A DNA stretch of 64,000 nt from Thiomicrospira cyclica ALM1 (GTDB lineage Bacteria > Pseudomonadota > Gammaproteobacteria > Thiomicrospirales > Thiomicrospiraceae). A program made the position numbers and the translations under genes. Of the stretch, positions 29,480 through 38,514 are shown piece by piece; position 1 is the stretch's first letter; the number at the start of each line of letters is the position of its first letter. The notes below the pieces were generated by a model. It searched no databases. It had not been told where the DNA came from and saw only the letters and a list, made by a program, of their open reading frames with translations. The stretch spans positions 1,488,001 through 1,552,000 of the forward strand of contig NC_015581.1 in the NCBI RefSeq assembly GCF_000214825.1, read 5' to 3'.

Positions 29480-30163
29480 TTAATCATGCCAAACATAGCC
29501 AACACCATGAACCGTTTCAAAAGGCACTGACTGACCCGTAGCTTGCTCAATTTTGTGGCGAATTCGATAAACAGCAGAGTCCAGCGCTTTTGAATCATAG
29601 TTAATAGGGTCTTGGTTCATTGCCATAATCAATGCTGAACGTGTAACCAATTGACCAAATTCAGCGATCATTAACTCGACCATCATCGCTTCTCTAGCCG
29701 TAAGCTGAATCACTAACTGATCAGGCGAATATAGACGCTTCCGTTTGATATACCAGCTAGAGCTTGCATTTTCAGCACGGACCGATGGATTGGACGACGC
29801 TGTTTGAGTGATCTTGCGCTCGAACTGCTCCAAAATAGCCAAAAGTTCATCAAAATCAATAGGCTTTGATAAATAGTAATTGACATCGCGGTTAAAGGCC
29901 GCCACTCTGTCCTGCACCTCACCCAGCGCACTCATAACGAGCATAAATCCATCATGATGCTTTTTAATCCGCGCGATATCTTTTAGCGCATCCCCTTCGG
30001 GTAACAACCGATCCAATAAAACAGCATCATATACTTGGTTTGAAAGTGCCAGTAAACTATCATTTAAATTATTACAGACGGTTACATGATATTGACGCTT
30101 TATTAAAAACCGCTCTAGTTGGTAGGCTAAATCAATTTCATCTTCTATCAATAACAGCCGCAT
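29480..30163 (-). CDS. OmpR-family response regulator
   Basis: 227 residues. Receiver domain (1-120) with acidic pair Glu7/Asp8, phospho-acceptor Asp51, Ser78 and Lys100; a linker rich in Ser; then a winged-helix DNA-binding domain (about 135-225, ending FETVHGVGYVWHD). Divergent from the kinase gene, with 15 nt between start codons. Input signal and target genes are not known. The start ATG follows an AAGGA site. Confidence 0.92.
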   Translation of the reverse strand: MRLLLIEDEIDLAYQLERFLIKRQYHVTVCNNLNDSLLALSNQVYDAVLLDRLLPEGDALKDIARIKKHHDGFMLVMSALGEVQDRVAAFNRDVNYYLSKPIDFDELLAILEQFERKITQTASSNPSVRAENASSSWYIKRKRLYSPDQLVIQLTAREAMMVELMIAEFGQLVTRSALIMAMNQDPINYDSKALDSAVYRIRHKIEQATGQSVPFETVHGVGYVWHD

Positions 30164-30178
30164 ACGGAGAATCCTTGT

Positions 30179-32185
30179 TTGCTCACACTACTTCATAATC
30201 CTGGTGTCAAAAATCTACTGAAAAGTATACCCCTGCTTCTAAAGGCTTTGTTGATCTTTTTTGCTTTCACGCTAAACGGCGTGGAGGCTCAGGATCATTG
30301 CCCAATAACCCTTGCGCTTGACCCCAGTAGCAGAATGCTTATCGATGCGCCAAGCGACCTTGATTTTCCCGACATCTTGACAACTAACTTTACCGTTCCC
30401 TACAAAAACCAATCGCTCGGTTTAATCAAAGAGGCTATATGGATAAAAACGCCGTTAAACCTAGATAGGGACTGTGAATCACTGCAATGGAGCCTAGTGT
30501 TTGGCACTGCTTTTCACGACTTTATTGACCTATACATTGTAGATGGTGACCAATTATTAGCGCATTATGCGCTTGGTGATCGCCGCGCCACCCACCCAAT
30601 ACTTGGCCCGCAGCGAAAACCCACCATTCCATTAGCTGCTTATATTAACCAAGACACATCCAACAAACCATTAACCCTATATATTCGGATTGCCTCGCAG
30701 AATGCCTTAATCGCCGACCTAAGCCTGATGACTGATCAAGCCATTAGTGATGATGAACAACCGATTTTAATTTTATCCGCGTTTATTGCGGCGACGCTCT
30801 TTCTGCTCGGTGTACTAAGCCTGATTCTATTGGGGATGACCTTAAAAATTGCGCTTACGTATTATTTTATAATGTTGGTTAGCTATAGTTTTGTCTTGGC
30901 CGCTGTTTATGGCTGGCTAAATCTAACCCCCATCAATAGTGATCCTTGGCTTACCATCGCACAAGCCACTATTGCGTTAAGTTTTTTATTACTATCTAAC
31001 ACCGTGCTCAAGTTGGATAATTTGTTCACAAAAACCTACCGCAGCCTTCTAATACTAAACAGCCTAAACTTTGTTTTTGCGTGCTACAGTGCTTTTATTG
31101 ATGAACTTCAATTGGCCATTTTATTCAGCCATCTTTTAGGCAGTTTCACCATATTCATGATTATGCTACTAAGCATACGCCTGTTTAAAACCAACACTAT
31201 TGCCCGCCTTTATATGCTGATTTTTGGATTTATGGCATTGTCTCTAATCCTACGAACGGCTTTTTTGCATGGATTACTGCCTGGCAATTTTATAACCAAT
31301 CACTTATTTGCATTAGTAGGCATTATTCAGCTTACATTATTGTTTTTTACAACACTCAGTTATTATTTTTTAGAATTCAAACAGCTAGTCACTCAAAAAC
31401 AACAGCTTATATTTGAACAAGAACAGATCACCCAACGAAAACTATTTTTAAGATTGTTAGCACATGAACTGATGACGCCCTTAGCTATCAGCGATGCAGC
31501 CGCGCGTAATTTAATCGACGATATAGAACTCGAATGTAAAAGCGAGAGCAATCAAAAACTACGTAATCAATTATTAAACGATATAACCATCCAGCGACGT
31601 GCCCTAAAAAGGATGCAAGAACTTGTGCAACAATGCTTGGTGAGTCAGCAAGATATCAATCGGTTTAGCGACGGGGAAACGTCCTTGAAACTGATCTTAA
31701 CCTCAGTAGAGCATGAGGTTAAAGCTATGGACATTGATAACCGTGTCATTTTAAACACTGCGGTGCCTTTAGCCAAGCAACCGCAATTGATTATTAAAGG
31801 CGATCATCAACCGCTATTGTTCGCCATGAAGTTAATTCTTAACAACGCCCTTAAATACTCACCTGAACAACAAAAAGTTGAGCTAGCAATCACTTTGGAG
31901 CCACTGACTTTATTAGCTGAAAAAGCATCGCAACAGCTGATTATTGAGGCTCGCGATTACGGCATTGGCTTTGATCACTCATACGATACACCCAAACCGT
32001 TTAAACGAGGAAATAACACGGGCAATACCTCTGGCTTAGGCATAGGTCTGCATATCGCCCAAGATATTGTGTCAGGTTATCATGGCCAACTTATTATCGA
32101 ACGAATGGATCAAGGCAGCCGCGTTCGCTTAATGGTGCCTGTTTATTTATCTAATGACTTTACCACTGAGGCAGAGACGGAATAA
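30179..32185 (+). CDS. Sensor histidine kinase with 7TMR-DISM input domain
   Basis: 668 residues. Signal peptide (about 1-36, ending EAQ), periplasmic DISM-type domain, seven membrane segments (about 195-390), coiled coil, HisKA with H429 in LLAHELMTPLAI, then HATPase: N box ILNNALKYSP, G1 ARDYGIGFD, G2 GLGIGLHIA. The only start that keeps the signal peptide is a TTG at 30179, with GGAG 9 nt upstream. Partner of the divergent response regulator. DISM domains often sense small ligands or carbohydrates; the ligand here is unknown. Confidence 0.88.
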   Translation: MLTLLHNPGVKNLLKSIPLLLKALLIFFAFTLNGVEAQDHCPITLALDPSSRMLIDAPSDLDFPDILTTNFTVPYKNQSLGLIKEAIWIKTPLNLDRDCESLQWSLVFGTAFHDFIDLYIVDGDQLLAHYALGDRRATHPILGPQRKPTIPLAAYINQDTSNKPLTLYIRIASQNALIADLSLMTDQAISDDEQPILILSAFIAATLFLLGVLSLILLGMTLKIALTYYFIMLVSYSFVLAAVYGWLNLTPINSDPWLTIAQATIALSFLLLSNTVLKLDNLFTKTYRSLLILNSLNFVFACYSAFIDELQLAILFSHLLGSFTIFMIMLLSIRLFKTNTIARLYMLIFGFMALSLILRTAFLHGLLPGNFITNHLFALVGIIQLTLLFFTTLSYYFLEFKQLVTQKQQLIFEQEQITQRKLFLRLLAHELMTPLAISDAAARNLIDDIELECKSESNQKLRNQLLNDITIQRRALKRMQELVQQCLVSQQDINRFSDGETSLKLILTSVEHEVKAMDIDNRVILNTAVPLAKQPQLIIKGDHQPLLFAMKLILNNALKYSPEQQKVELAITLEPLTLLAEKASQQLIIEARDYGIGFDHSYDTPKPFKRGNNTGNTSGLGIGLHIAQDIVSGYHGQLIIERMDQGSRVRLMVPVYLSNDFTTEAETE

Positions 32186-32190
32186 TTTGA

Positions 32191-32196
32191 TATAAT
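32191..32196 (+). promoter_or_regulatory. Candidate -10 box for gshA
   Basis: Perfect TATAAT in the 45-nt gap after the kinase gene, 35 nt before the gshA start. The -35 region is inside the kinase gene and weak. Confidence 0.4.
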
Positions 32197-32230
32197 TGAC
32201 GCTTTTAAACAATGAAAGAATGCATTGACT

Positions 32231-33526
32231 ATGCCACAAGACTATCGCGTTCCGCATCTTACAACGGCGCTAAAAGGCCCGTTACTAGAATTAGAAGCGC
32301 ATCTATTAAACCATTCTCATGCTATAGAAGCATGGTTTAGACAAGAATTTCGTGACACCCCAGCGCCTTTTTATGCGTCCGTTGACCTGCGTAATGCGGG
32401 TTATAAGTTGGCACCCGTTGATACAAATTTATTTCCAGCGGGTTTTAATAATCTGCATCCCGATTTACGACCATTGGCGGTGCAAGCCGCACAACACGCG
32501 ATTACTCAAGCCTGCCCGGTTACTGATGGCGTATTGATCATTCCAGAAAACCACACACGTAACACCTTTTATCTAGAAAACCTTTATACCCTGAAAGACA
32601 TTATTGAAAGTGCCGGTTATGAGGTTCGGATAGGTTCAATTAATCCAGAAGTCACTGAAGCACAAACCATTGACTTACCATCGGGTAATAGTTTGGTGTT
32701 AGAGCCACTGGCTCGTGAAGGTAATCGGGTGGGTGTGACCGGTTTCTTCCCCTGTGCGGTCTTGTTAAACAATGACTTGTCTGCCGGGCGCCCGGCCATT
32801 TTAGAAGGCATTGAACAGGTGCTGATGCCGCCGTTAGATTTAGGCTGGTCCAGCCGCTACAAAACTCACCACTTTCAACATTATGCCAATGTTGCCAAGC
32901 GCCTCGCGGAGCTGGTCGATATTGATCCCTGGTTAATTACCCCAGAGTCCATGCAGTGCGGTGAAGTGGACTTTAAAAACCCAGACAGCCTTGAGCGGCT
33001 TGCCACCAAAGTTAATGAAGTGTTGGCAAAAACCGGCGACTACTACCATGAGCACGACATCGACTGCAAACCCTTCGTGATTGTAAAGTCAGATAGTGGT
33101 ACCTATGGCATGGCGATTATGTCGGTGCAGTCCGCGGATGATATCCTCAAGCTCAATCGCAAACAGCGCAATAAAATGAGTTTTGCGAAGGAAGGGCTAA
33201 CAGTGGATAAAATGTTGGTACAAGAAGGCGTTTACACCTTTGAAACGGTTGATGAAGCCGTCGCAGAACCGGTTGTGTATATGATTCACAATCATGTTAT
33301 TGGTGGGTTTTATCGCATTCATACCGGCAAGACCGCTACAGATAACCTGAATTCGCCCGGCATGCATTTTGAACCCATGTCATTTCAGCTGTCAGGGGTT
33401 TTGCCGGATCAAACGCAGGGGCCTGATGCCGAACCCAATCGTTTCTATGCCTATGGCGTAATTGCACGCTTGGCGTTATTGGCCGCCGCTTACGAAATTA
33501 AGCACTCAAAAACTCAAAACCGCTAA
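32231..33526 (+). CDS. gshA: Glutamate-cysteine ligase, T. ferrooxidans type
   Basis: First step of glutathione synthesis. 431 residues and unrelated to enterobacterial GshA; sequence stretches FYASVDLRNAGYKLAPVDTN, VDKMLVQEGVYTFE and MIHNHVIGGFYRIHTGK match the type found in sulfur and iron oxidisers and some other proteobacteria. ATG 32231 is chosen; a TTG two codons upstream is also open. No gshB nearby. Its 3' end overlaps the convergent YihY gene by 4 nt. Confidence 0.87.
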   Translation: MPQDYRVPHLTTALKGPLLELEAHLLNHSHAIEAWFRQEFRDTPAPFYASVDLRNAGYKLAPVDTNLFPAGFNNLHPDLRPLAVQAAQHAITQACPVTDGVLIIPENHTRNTFYLENLYTLKDIIESAGYEVRIGSINPEVTEAQTIDLPSGNSLVLEPLAREGNRVGVTGFFPCAVLLNNDLSAGRPAILEGIEQVLMPPLDLGWSSRYKTHHFQHYANVAKRLAELVDIDPWLITPESMQCGEVDFKNPDSLERLATKVNEVLAKTGDYYHEHDIDCKPFVIVKSDSGTYGMAIMSVQSADDILKLNRKQRNKMSFAKEGLTVDKMLVQEGVYTFETVDEAVAEPVVYMIHNHVIGGFYRIHTGKTATDNLNSPGMHFEPMSFQLSGVLPDQTQGPDAEPNRFYAYGVIARLALLAAAYEIKHSKTQNR

Positions 33527-34383
33527 GTAAAGCGAGCTTGCTGTTCGTCTTGTTGGCAATTCATTTCCGCTAACAAGGCGGTATTCCACAGCACAATCCA
33601 CCAAATCAAATACAACCACAGTAAAAACAATGGCAATGCCGCCAAAGCACCATAGACTAAATCGTAGGTTGGAAAGGCTTGAATAAACCAAGCAAAACCC
33701 CGCTTCAATAATTCAAACTGAATGCTTGCCATAATGGCCACCAGGCCTGCTTGCTGCCAGGATATAAAGGCCGACGGCACCCATTTAAACACCATAAAAA
33801 ACACCACAAACCCGACAATCAGCGGCACAAGTTTCAACCACTCCAACATCCAGACCGGTTCGTAATCATTGAGTTCTTGCCAGATCGGATAGGCCATTAA
33901 ACTACTGCTTGCAAACAAGCCCGCGCCCAATAACAGCGGCCCTAGCAAACTAATCGCAAGGTATTTGCTAATAACCATCAACCAGCTACGCTCTCGGCGC
34001 ACTTGCCAAAAACTATTCACCTTTTGATCAATGTGCCACAGCAGTAACAAAGTGGTCATCCACATTGCCATCAAGCCAGGCAAGGCTAAGCGACTGGCTT
34101 GTTGGGCAAAATTATTTAACGATTGGGCAACAACCGGTTGAGAATCCGGAATAAAGTGGGTGAACACCATATCGAGCACCAAGTTTTGCAAGGGTTCAAA
34201 TAACGGCGACATCGAGAAAATACTGATCATAATGGCCAAAAGCGGCACTAGACTAACCAAAGACACATAGGCAAGAGATGCGACAAGGTCACCACCTTTG
34301 CAAATGACAAAGCGTTTGCCACTGGCAAAAAATAACGCCAGACCGGGTAGCCTGGCGATTTTAGTAACGATGGGCTTTAACAA
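33523..34383 (-). CDS. YihY/BrkB family inner-membrane protein
   Basis: 286 residues with about six membrane segments, the size of the YihY/UPF0761 group (formerly labelled RNase BN by mistake). Motifs: GGDLVASLAYVSLVSLVPLLA near residue 30, GPLLLGAGLFASS, and YDLVYGALAALPLFLLWLYL near the C terminus. Start is a TTG; no better in-frame start precedes the first conserved motif. Function unknown. 17 nt after ctpA on the same strand. Confidence 0.85.
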   Translation of the reverse strand: MLKPIVTKIARLPGLALFFASGKRFVICKGGDLVASLAYVSLVSLVPLLAIMISIFSMSPLFEPLQNLVLDMVFTHFIPDSQPVVAQSLNNFAQQASRLALPGLMAMWMTTLLLLWHIDQKVNSFWQVRRERSWLMVISKYLAISLLGPLLLGAGLFASSSLMAYPIWQELNDYEPVWMLEWLKLVPLIVGFVVFFMVFKWVPSAFISWQQAGLVAIMASIQFELLKRGFAWFIQAFPTYDLVYGALAALPLFLLWLYLIWWIVLWNTALLAEMNCQQDEQQARFT

Positions 34384-34400
34384 GCATTTATCCCACCGTT

Positions 34401-35708
34401 TTAATTACGACGGTTAGCGAACACCATGCTCTTTAACAGATTTAAGCCTTCATAGAGTTCATAATCTTCAGATAATAAATTGACCGCTTCATCTTGCTTG
34501 CTGTCGTCAGCATCCGCAACACCTGGCTGATTGATGTGTCCGTCCAAGTCGGCTTCACGACTACGGCGCTCTTGATTAACCCGCTCAACTTTGACTAAAT
34601 CAATTTCAATATCTGGCTTAATACCTGAAGCCTGGATGGAACGGCCCGATGGTGTGAAATACAAGGCCGTGGTTAACTTAATCGCCGCACCGTTATTGAG
34701 AGGCAGAATAGATTGCACCGAACCTTTACCAAAGGTATCGCGACCGGCAATAAGCGCGCGCCCATGATCTTGCAAGGCACCCGCTACTATTTCTGATGCC
34801 GACGCTGAACCTTCATTAACTAAGACGACAATCGGATTACCATTCATTAAATCACCGCGCTTGGCTTCAAAACGCATTTTAGAGTTTTGTAAACGCCCCT
34901 CGGTATAAACAATCAAACCTTCATTTAAGAACACGTTCGATACATCAACCGAAGCACTCAATACGCCACCAGGGTTGTTGCGCAAGTCTAGTACCAGGCC
35001 TGCTAAGGGCCCACCGTTTTCTTGCTCCAGGGTTCGAATAGCACGAGATAGATCGTCACCGGTTCGGTTTTGGAATTGACTAATCCGAACATAACCTAAA
35101 TTAGCCTCAAGTAACCGCTCACGCACACTACGCACCTTAATAACGGCTCGGGTCAATTCAATTGCTACCGGCTCAGATTCACCACTACGAATAATGGTTA
35201 GAGTAATCTTGCTACCTGGCTCACCGCGCATCATCTTAACCGCATCGGTTAAACTCATGCCTTGTAACGATGTATCGTCCAGTTTAATAATAATATCACC
35301 TGAACGAACGCCAGCGCGTTGTGCCGGGGTATCATCAATGGGTGCGACAACTCGAACGGCACCATCTTCCATGCCGACTTCCATACCCAAGCCACCAAAT
35401 TCGCCACGCGTGCTCTCTTCGACGCGCTCAAAGCTTTCTTTGGGCAGGTAATCTGAATGTGGGTCAAGATTAGTAAGCATGCCACGGATGGCATTTTCAA
35501 GCATTTTTTCATTTTCAATAGGCTCGTAATAACCGGTTGAAATACGGTCATAAACCTCAACAAAGGCACGTAACTGTTCAAGTGGTAAATTGGAGGCACT
35601 GGATGCTTGACGATCGGCCATCACGCTGGTACCCACCACTAAACTGGCGCCCAGCACACCCCCCATAATCATCCAGCTGATTTTCTTTAAACCGGTCGCT
35701 TTAACCAC
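34401..35708 (-). CDS. ctpA: Carboxyl-terminal processing protease (S41, PDZ)
   Basis: Periplasmic serine protease that trims envelope proteins. 435 residues from GTG 35708, which has GAGG 8 nt upstream; a TTG at 35729 is also open. N-terminal signal anchor (about 10-30), PDZ domain (about 90-175), then the protease: Ser in NEGSASASEI and Lys in TFGKGSVQS form the Ser-Lys dyad. A gene for an ArsR regulator lies divergently upstream. Confidence 0.92.
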   Translation of the reverse strand: MVKATGLKKISWMIMGGVLGASLVVGTSVMADRQASSASNLPLEQLRAFVEVYDRISTGYYEPIENEKMLENAIRGMLTNLDPHSDYLPKESFERVEESTRGEFGGLGMEVGMEDGAVRVVAPIDDTPAQRAGVRSGDIIIKLDDTSLQGMSLTDAVKMMRGEPGSKITLTIIRSGESEPVAIELTRAVIKVRSVRERLLEANLGYVRISQFQNRTGDDLSRAIRTLEQENGGPLAGLVLDLRNNPGGVLSASVDVSNVFLNEGLIVYTEGRLQNSKMRFEAKRGDLMNGNPIVVLVNEGSASASEIVAGALQDHGRALIAGRDTFGKGSVQSILPLNNGAAIKLTTALYFTPSGRSIQASGIKPDIEIDLVKVERVNQERRSREADLDGHINQPGVADADDSKQDEAVNLLSEDYELYEGLNLLKSMVFANRRN

Positions 35709-35739
35709 AGTTCTATCCTCGTTAGGCAATTCTTAGTGC

Positions 35740-35768
35740 ATTATATGTGATCTTTTTATGACACAAGA
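35740..35768 (-). promoter_or_regulatory. Promoter for ctpA
   Basis: Minus strand TATAAT at 35740-35745; a weak -35 (TCTTGT, 35763-35768) is 17 nt away. It lies in the gap between divergent ctpA and arsR, so the ArsR protein could regulate both. Confidence 0.5.
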
Positions 35769-35826
35769 CCGTAATTTTGCATTAGAATTTGCTGAAATAA
35801 AATTATTAAGTAGGATACGAATAAAC

Positions 35827-36138
35827 ATGAGCGAACACAACCTTTTCGAGATGAAAGAAGACAATATCCTTAAAGCTTCCAAAGCTTTGAAAGCGATGGG
35901 CCATCCATTAAGGCTAAAAATCCTGTGTGTTTTGAGTGATGGCGAGATGCCGGTGATGGATATCGTCTCCAAAGTTGGTACTACGCAAAGCAACGTCTCT
36001 CAACACATAGATATTTTGCGTGAAAAAGGAATTATTGCATCTCGCCGTGATGGTAGTAAGATTCTTTGCAGTGTTGCTGATAAGGAAATCATCAGCTTGT
36101 TACACGCGATGCAAGCGACCTTCTGCCCAACAGAATAA
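35827..36138 (+). CDS. ArsR/SmtB regulator, BigR/SqrR-like
   Basis: 103 residues, winged helix. The metal-binding ELCVC motif of arsenic/metal ArsR proteins is absent. Instead Cys34 (RLKILCVL) and Cys100 (ATFCP) stand 66 residues apart, the same separation as the persulfide-forming pair of BigR/SqrR/YgaV sulfide sensors; Cys81 is extra. Inferred role: repressor relieved by reactive sulfur. Start 35827 has AGGA upstream; an earlier ATG at 35758 is rejected for lack of a ribosome site and homologous sequence. Confidence 0.8.
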   Translation: MSEHNLFEMKEDNILKASKALKAMGHPLRLKILCVLSDGEMPVMDIVSKVGTTQSNVSQHIDILREKGIIASRRDGSKILCSVADKEIISLLHAMQATFCPTE

Positions 36139-36152
36139 ACGCATTCCACTAA

Positions 36153-36225
36153 CCGCTCATAGTTTAACGGGATAAAACGGCTGCCTCCTAAGCGGCAACT
36201 CCAGGTTCGAGTCCTGGTGAGCGGA
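36153..36225 (+). tRNA. tRNA-Arg (anticodon CCT)
   Basis: Cloverleaf: acceptor CCGCTCA/TGAGCGG, D stem GTTT/AAAC, anticodon stem GCTGC/GCGGC around CTCCTAA, T stem CCAGG/CCTGG with TTCGAGT. Anticodon CCT at 36187-36189 reads AGG. The CCA end is not encoded. It lies 4 nt before the end of convergent murG. Confidence 0.93.
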
Positions 36226-36229
36226 CACT

Positions 36230-37339
36230 CTAACCGTTTTCATTAAAATCGTTTTTGATACTTGCTAATACCAGCTCAGTGGCATCCGGAGTTGTTGCAT
36301 TAGCCAATTCGGTCGAGGCTGTTAACCAGCGCTGTTCCCTAAACCAGTCACTAATTTCAGCTGCTAAAACGTCCGGCGTCAAATCGGCCTGGATAATTTT
36401 TTTAGCAACGCCCTGCTTCACCAATACATCCGCATTGGCACTTTGATGGTCATCTACCGCATAAGGGAAAGGTATAAAAATCGCGGCACGTTTAGCCGCG
36501 CGTACTTCACTGACCGTTAAAGCACCCGATCGAGCAATCACTAAATCACAATCCCTGTAGGCCTGTGCCATATCATCAATAAAAGACACCACCTGTGCCT
36601 CGCTAATACTATTAGCTTGATAGGCGTTCTGAGTCGTTGCTTGATCAGCCATGCCGGTTTGGTGTACCACCTGTGGACGTTGTTCACTGGGTATCAAAGC
36701 AAGCGCCTTAGGCAAAGTATCATTGAGTGCTCGCGCGCCGCGACTACCCCCGATTACCAACAAACGCTTACTCCGTTCTCTCTGTTCAACCTGTTGCGCA
36801 CTCAAGGCCGGTACTTGCCTTATCGCAGCTCTCACTGGATTTCCAACCAAAAATTGATTTTTAGCCGACCAAGCCGCGACCGGAAAGCCACAAAACACCC
36901 GTTTTGCGAAGGGCGCTAACAGCCGATTGGTTAAGCCCACAATGGCATTTTGTTCATGTAAATAGAGCGGTAGACCTGCTAATTTCGTCGCTAAACCACC
37001 TGGACCACAGACAAATCCGCCCATTCCCAATACCGCATCAGGCTTGAGCTGTTTTATTAACCGATACGCCTGCCAGCAGGCCTGGCTAATTCGCCAAGGT
37101 GCCATCAACCAGCCACGCCAACCATTACCCCTTAAGCCCTTCACATCAATCGCATAAAAAGGAATATTAGCCCCGGTCACCCACTGCTTTTCCATTCCGC
37201 TTGGCGTGCCCAACCAAACGATTTCTGTACCCTGCGCTTGCCAAGCACTGGCTAGAGCCAGACCCGGAAAAACATGGCCTCCGGTTCCTGCGGCCATAAT
37301 CATAATGCGTTGCAGTGATTTTGGGTGTGATGATTTCAT
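36230..37339 (-). CDS. murG: UDP-GlcNAc:lipid I N-acetylglucosaminyltransferase
   Basis: Makes lipid II at the inner membrane (GT28). 369 residues; GTGGHVFPGLALA near the N terminus and GGSRGARALN, ARSGALTVSE and FPYAVDDHQ in the C-terminal half. GGGAG precedes the ATG. Last gene of the dcw run here: murC, murB, ddl, ftsQ and ftsA, expected next, are replaced by tRNA-Arg and arsR. Confidence 0.96.
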   Translation of the reverse strand: MKSSHPKSLQRIMIMAAGTGGHVFPGLALASAWQAQGTEIVWLGTPSGMEKQWVTGANIPFYAIDVKGLRGNGWRGWLMAPWRISQACWQAYRLIKQLKPDAVLGMGGFVCGPGGLATKLAGLPLYLHEQNAIVGLTNRLLAPFAKRVFCGFPVAAWSAKNQFLVGNPVRAAIRQVPALSAQQVEQRERSKRLLVIGGSRGARALNDTLPKALALIPSEQRPQVVHQTGMADQATTQNAYQANSISEAQVVSFIDDMAQAYRDCDLVIARSGALTVSEVRAAKRAAIFIPFPYAVDDHQSANADVLVKQGVAKKIIQADLTPDVLAAEISDWFREQRWLTASTELANATTPDATELVLASIKNDFNENG

Positions 37340-37347
37340 TGAACTCC

Positions 37348-38514
37348 CTATGAACCGAATGATGGATTCGCCGACAATTCTTCTGTCGAATGCCCTTTAA
37401 TAAGACGCGTTTCGTAATCAATGCGTAGCACCAAACCAATCGCCAACAAAGCCATCATTAAACTACTACCACCATAACTTACAAACGGCAAGGTTAGGCC
37501 CTTGGTTGGAAACACGCCTAAATTTACCCCGACGTTAATTAATAACTGCCCGGCAAACATAATCGCAACCCCATAGACCACCAAGGCTTTAAAAGGCGCT
37601 TGCGGTAACCAGGCGGCTTGGGCAACTGCAAACATTCGCCACAACAATAAGCCATAGAGGGATAGCAAAATGACAACACCTAACCAACCGGTTTCTTCGG
37701 CAAACACGGCAAACATAAAGTCAGTATGGGCATCGGGTAAATAGAGCAATTTTTGGACACTGGCACCTAGACCACTGCCGGTGATGCCCCCTGAGCCAAT
37801 TGCCATCAGTGCTTGCGATAACTGATAACCCACGCCATAGGGGTCTTGCCAAGGGTCCATAAAGTTCATTACGCGCGCCATCCGATAGGGCGAGTTAATC
37901 AGCAGTACCGCTAATATCGCCCCAATAGGTAATACGGTAATCACAAAATAGCGAAAAGGAGCGCCGGCAATAAATAACATCCCAACTAACACGCCGGCAA
38001 TCAAGACCGTGGTGCCGTAATCCGGTTGCAATAAGAGCAAACCCGCCATAATGCCAAAGGGTAGAAACAATCGAATAACGGCTGTCGAATCTTGCTTAAC
38101 CGCATCTTGATGACGTTGTAAATAACCAGCCAGAAACAAGATGGTCGCAATTTTCATCCATTCAGCGGGCTGGAAATTCATCACAACTAATGGTAACCAA
38201 CGTTTCGCGCCCCCAATTTCTCGACCAAATATCAACACCAGAGCTAATAGCACCAGACCCAATAAAAACCATTTTCCGCGATGCTGCAACCAACTTTGAC
38301 TCGGAACCATCAGTACGAGAGCCGCAAACAGCCCACCGACGCCGAGCGCAAACACTTGGCGCTGAAAATAATGCCACTGATGACCAAAGCGCACTTCACT
38401 TACTGCCACTGAGCTTGATAGCACCATTACCAAACCAATAGTAATGAGCGCCAATACAATTAGCACCAGGGAGCCATCCAGGCCGCGGATATCGAGACGC
38501 CATGTATTAGCCAC
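37348..38514 (-). CDS. ftsW: Septal peptidoglycan glycosyltransferase FtsW (SEDS)
   Basis: Polymerises lipid II at the division site with FtsI. About 388 residues, ten membrane segments. SEDS motifs: GGAKRWLPL, QPDYGTTVLIAGVL, DAHTDFMFAVFAEETG and LPFVSYGGSS. GTG 38514 has GGAG 10 nt upstream and overlaps murD by 8 nt; the frame is open to a GTG at 38541, so the start is not certain. Confidence 0.93.
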   Translation of the reverse strand: MANTWRLDIRGLDGSLVLIVLALITIGLVMVLSSSVAVSEVRFGHQWHYFQRQVFALGVGGLFAALVLMVPSQSWLQHRGKWFLLGLVLLALVLIFGREIGGAKRWLPLVVMNFQPAEWMKIATILFLAGYLQRHQDAVKQDSTAVIRLFLPFGIMAGLLLLQPDYGTTVLIAGVLVGMLFIAGAPFRYFVITVLPIGAILAVLLINSPYRMARVMNFMDPWQDPYGVGYQLSQALMAIGSGGITGSGLGASVQKLLYLPDAHTDFMFAVFAEETGWLGVVILLSLYGLLLWRMFAVAQAAWLPQAPFKALVVYGVAIMFAGQLLINVGVNLGVFPTKGLTLPFVSYGGSSLMMALLAIGLVLRIDYETRLIKGHSTEELSANPSFGS

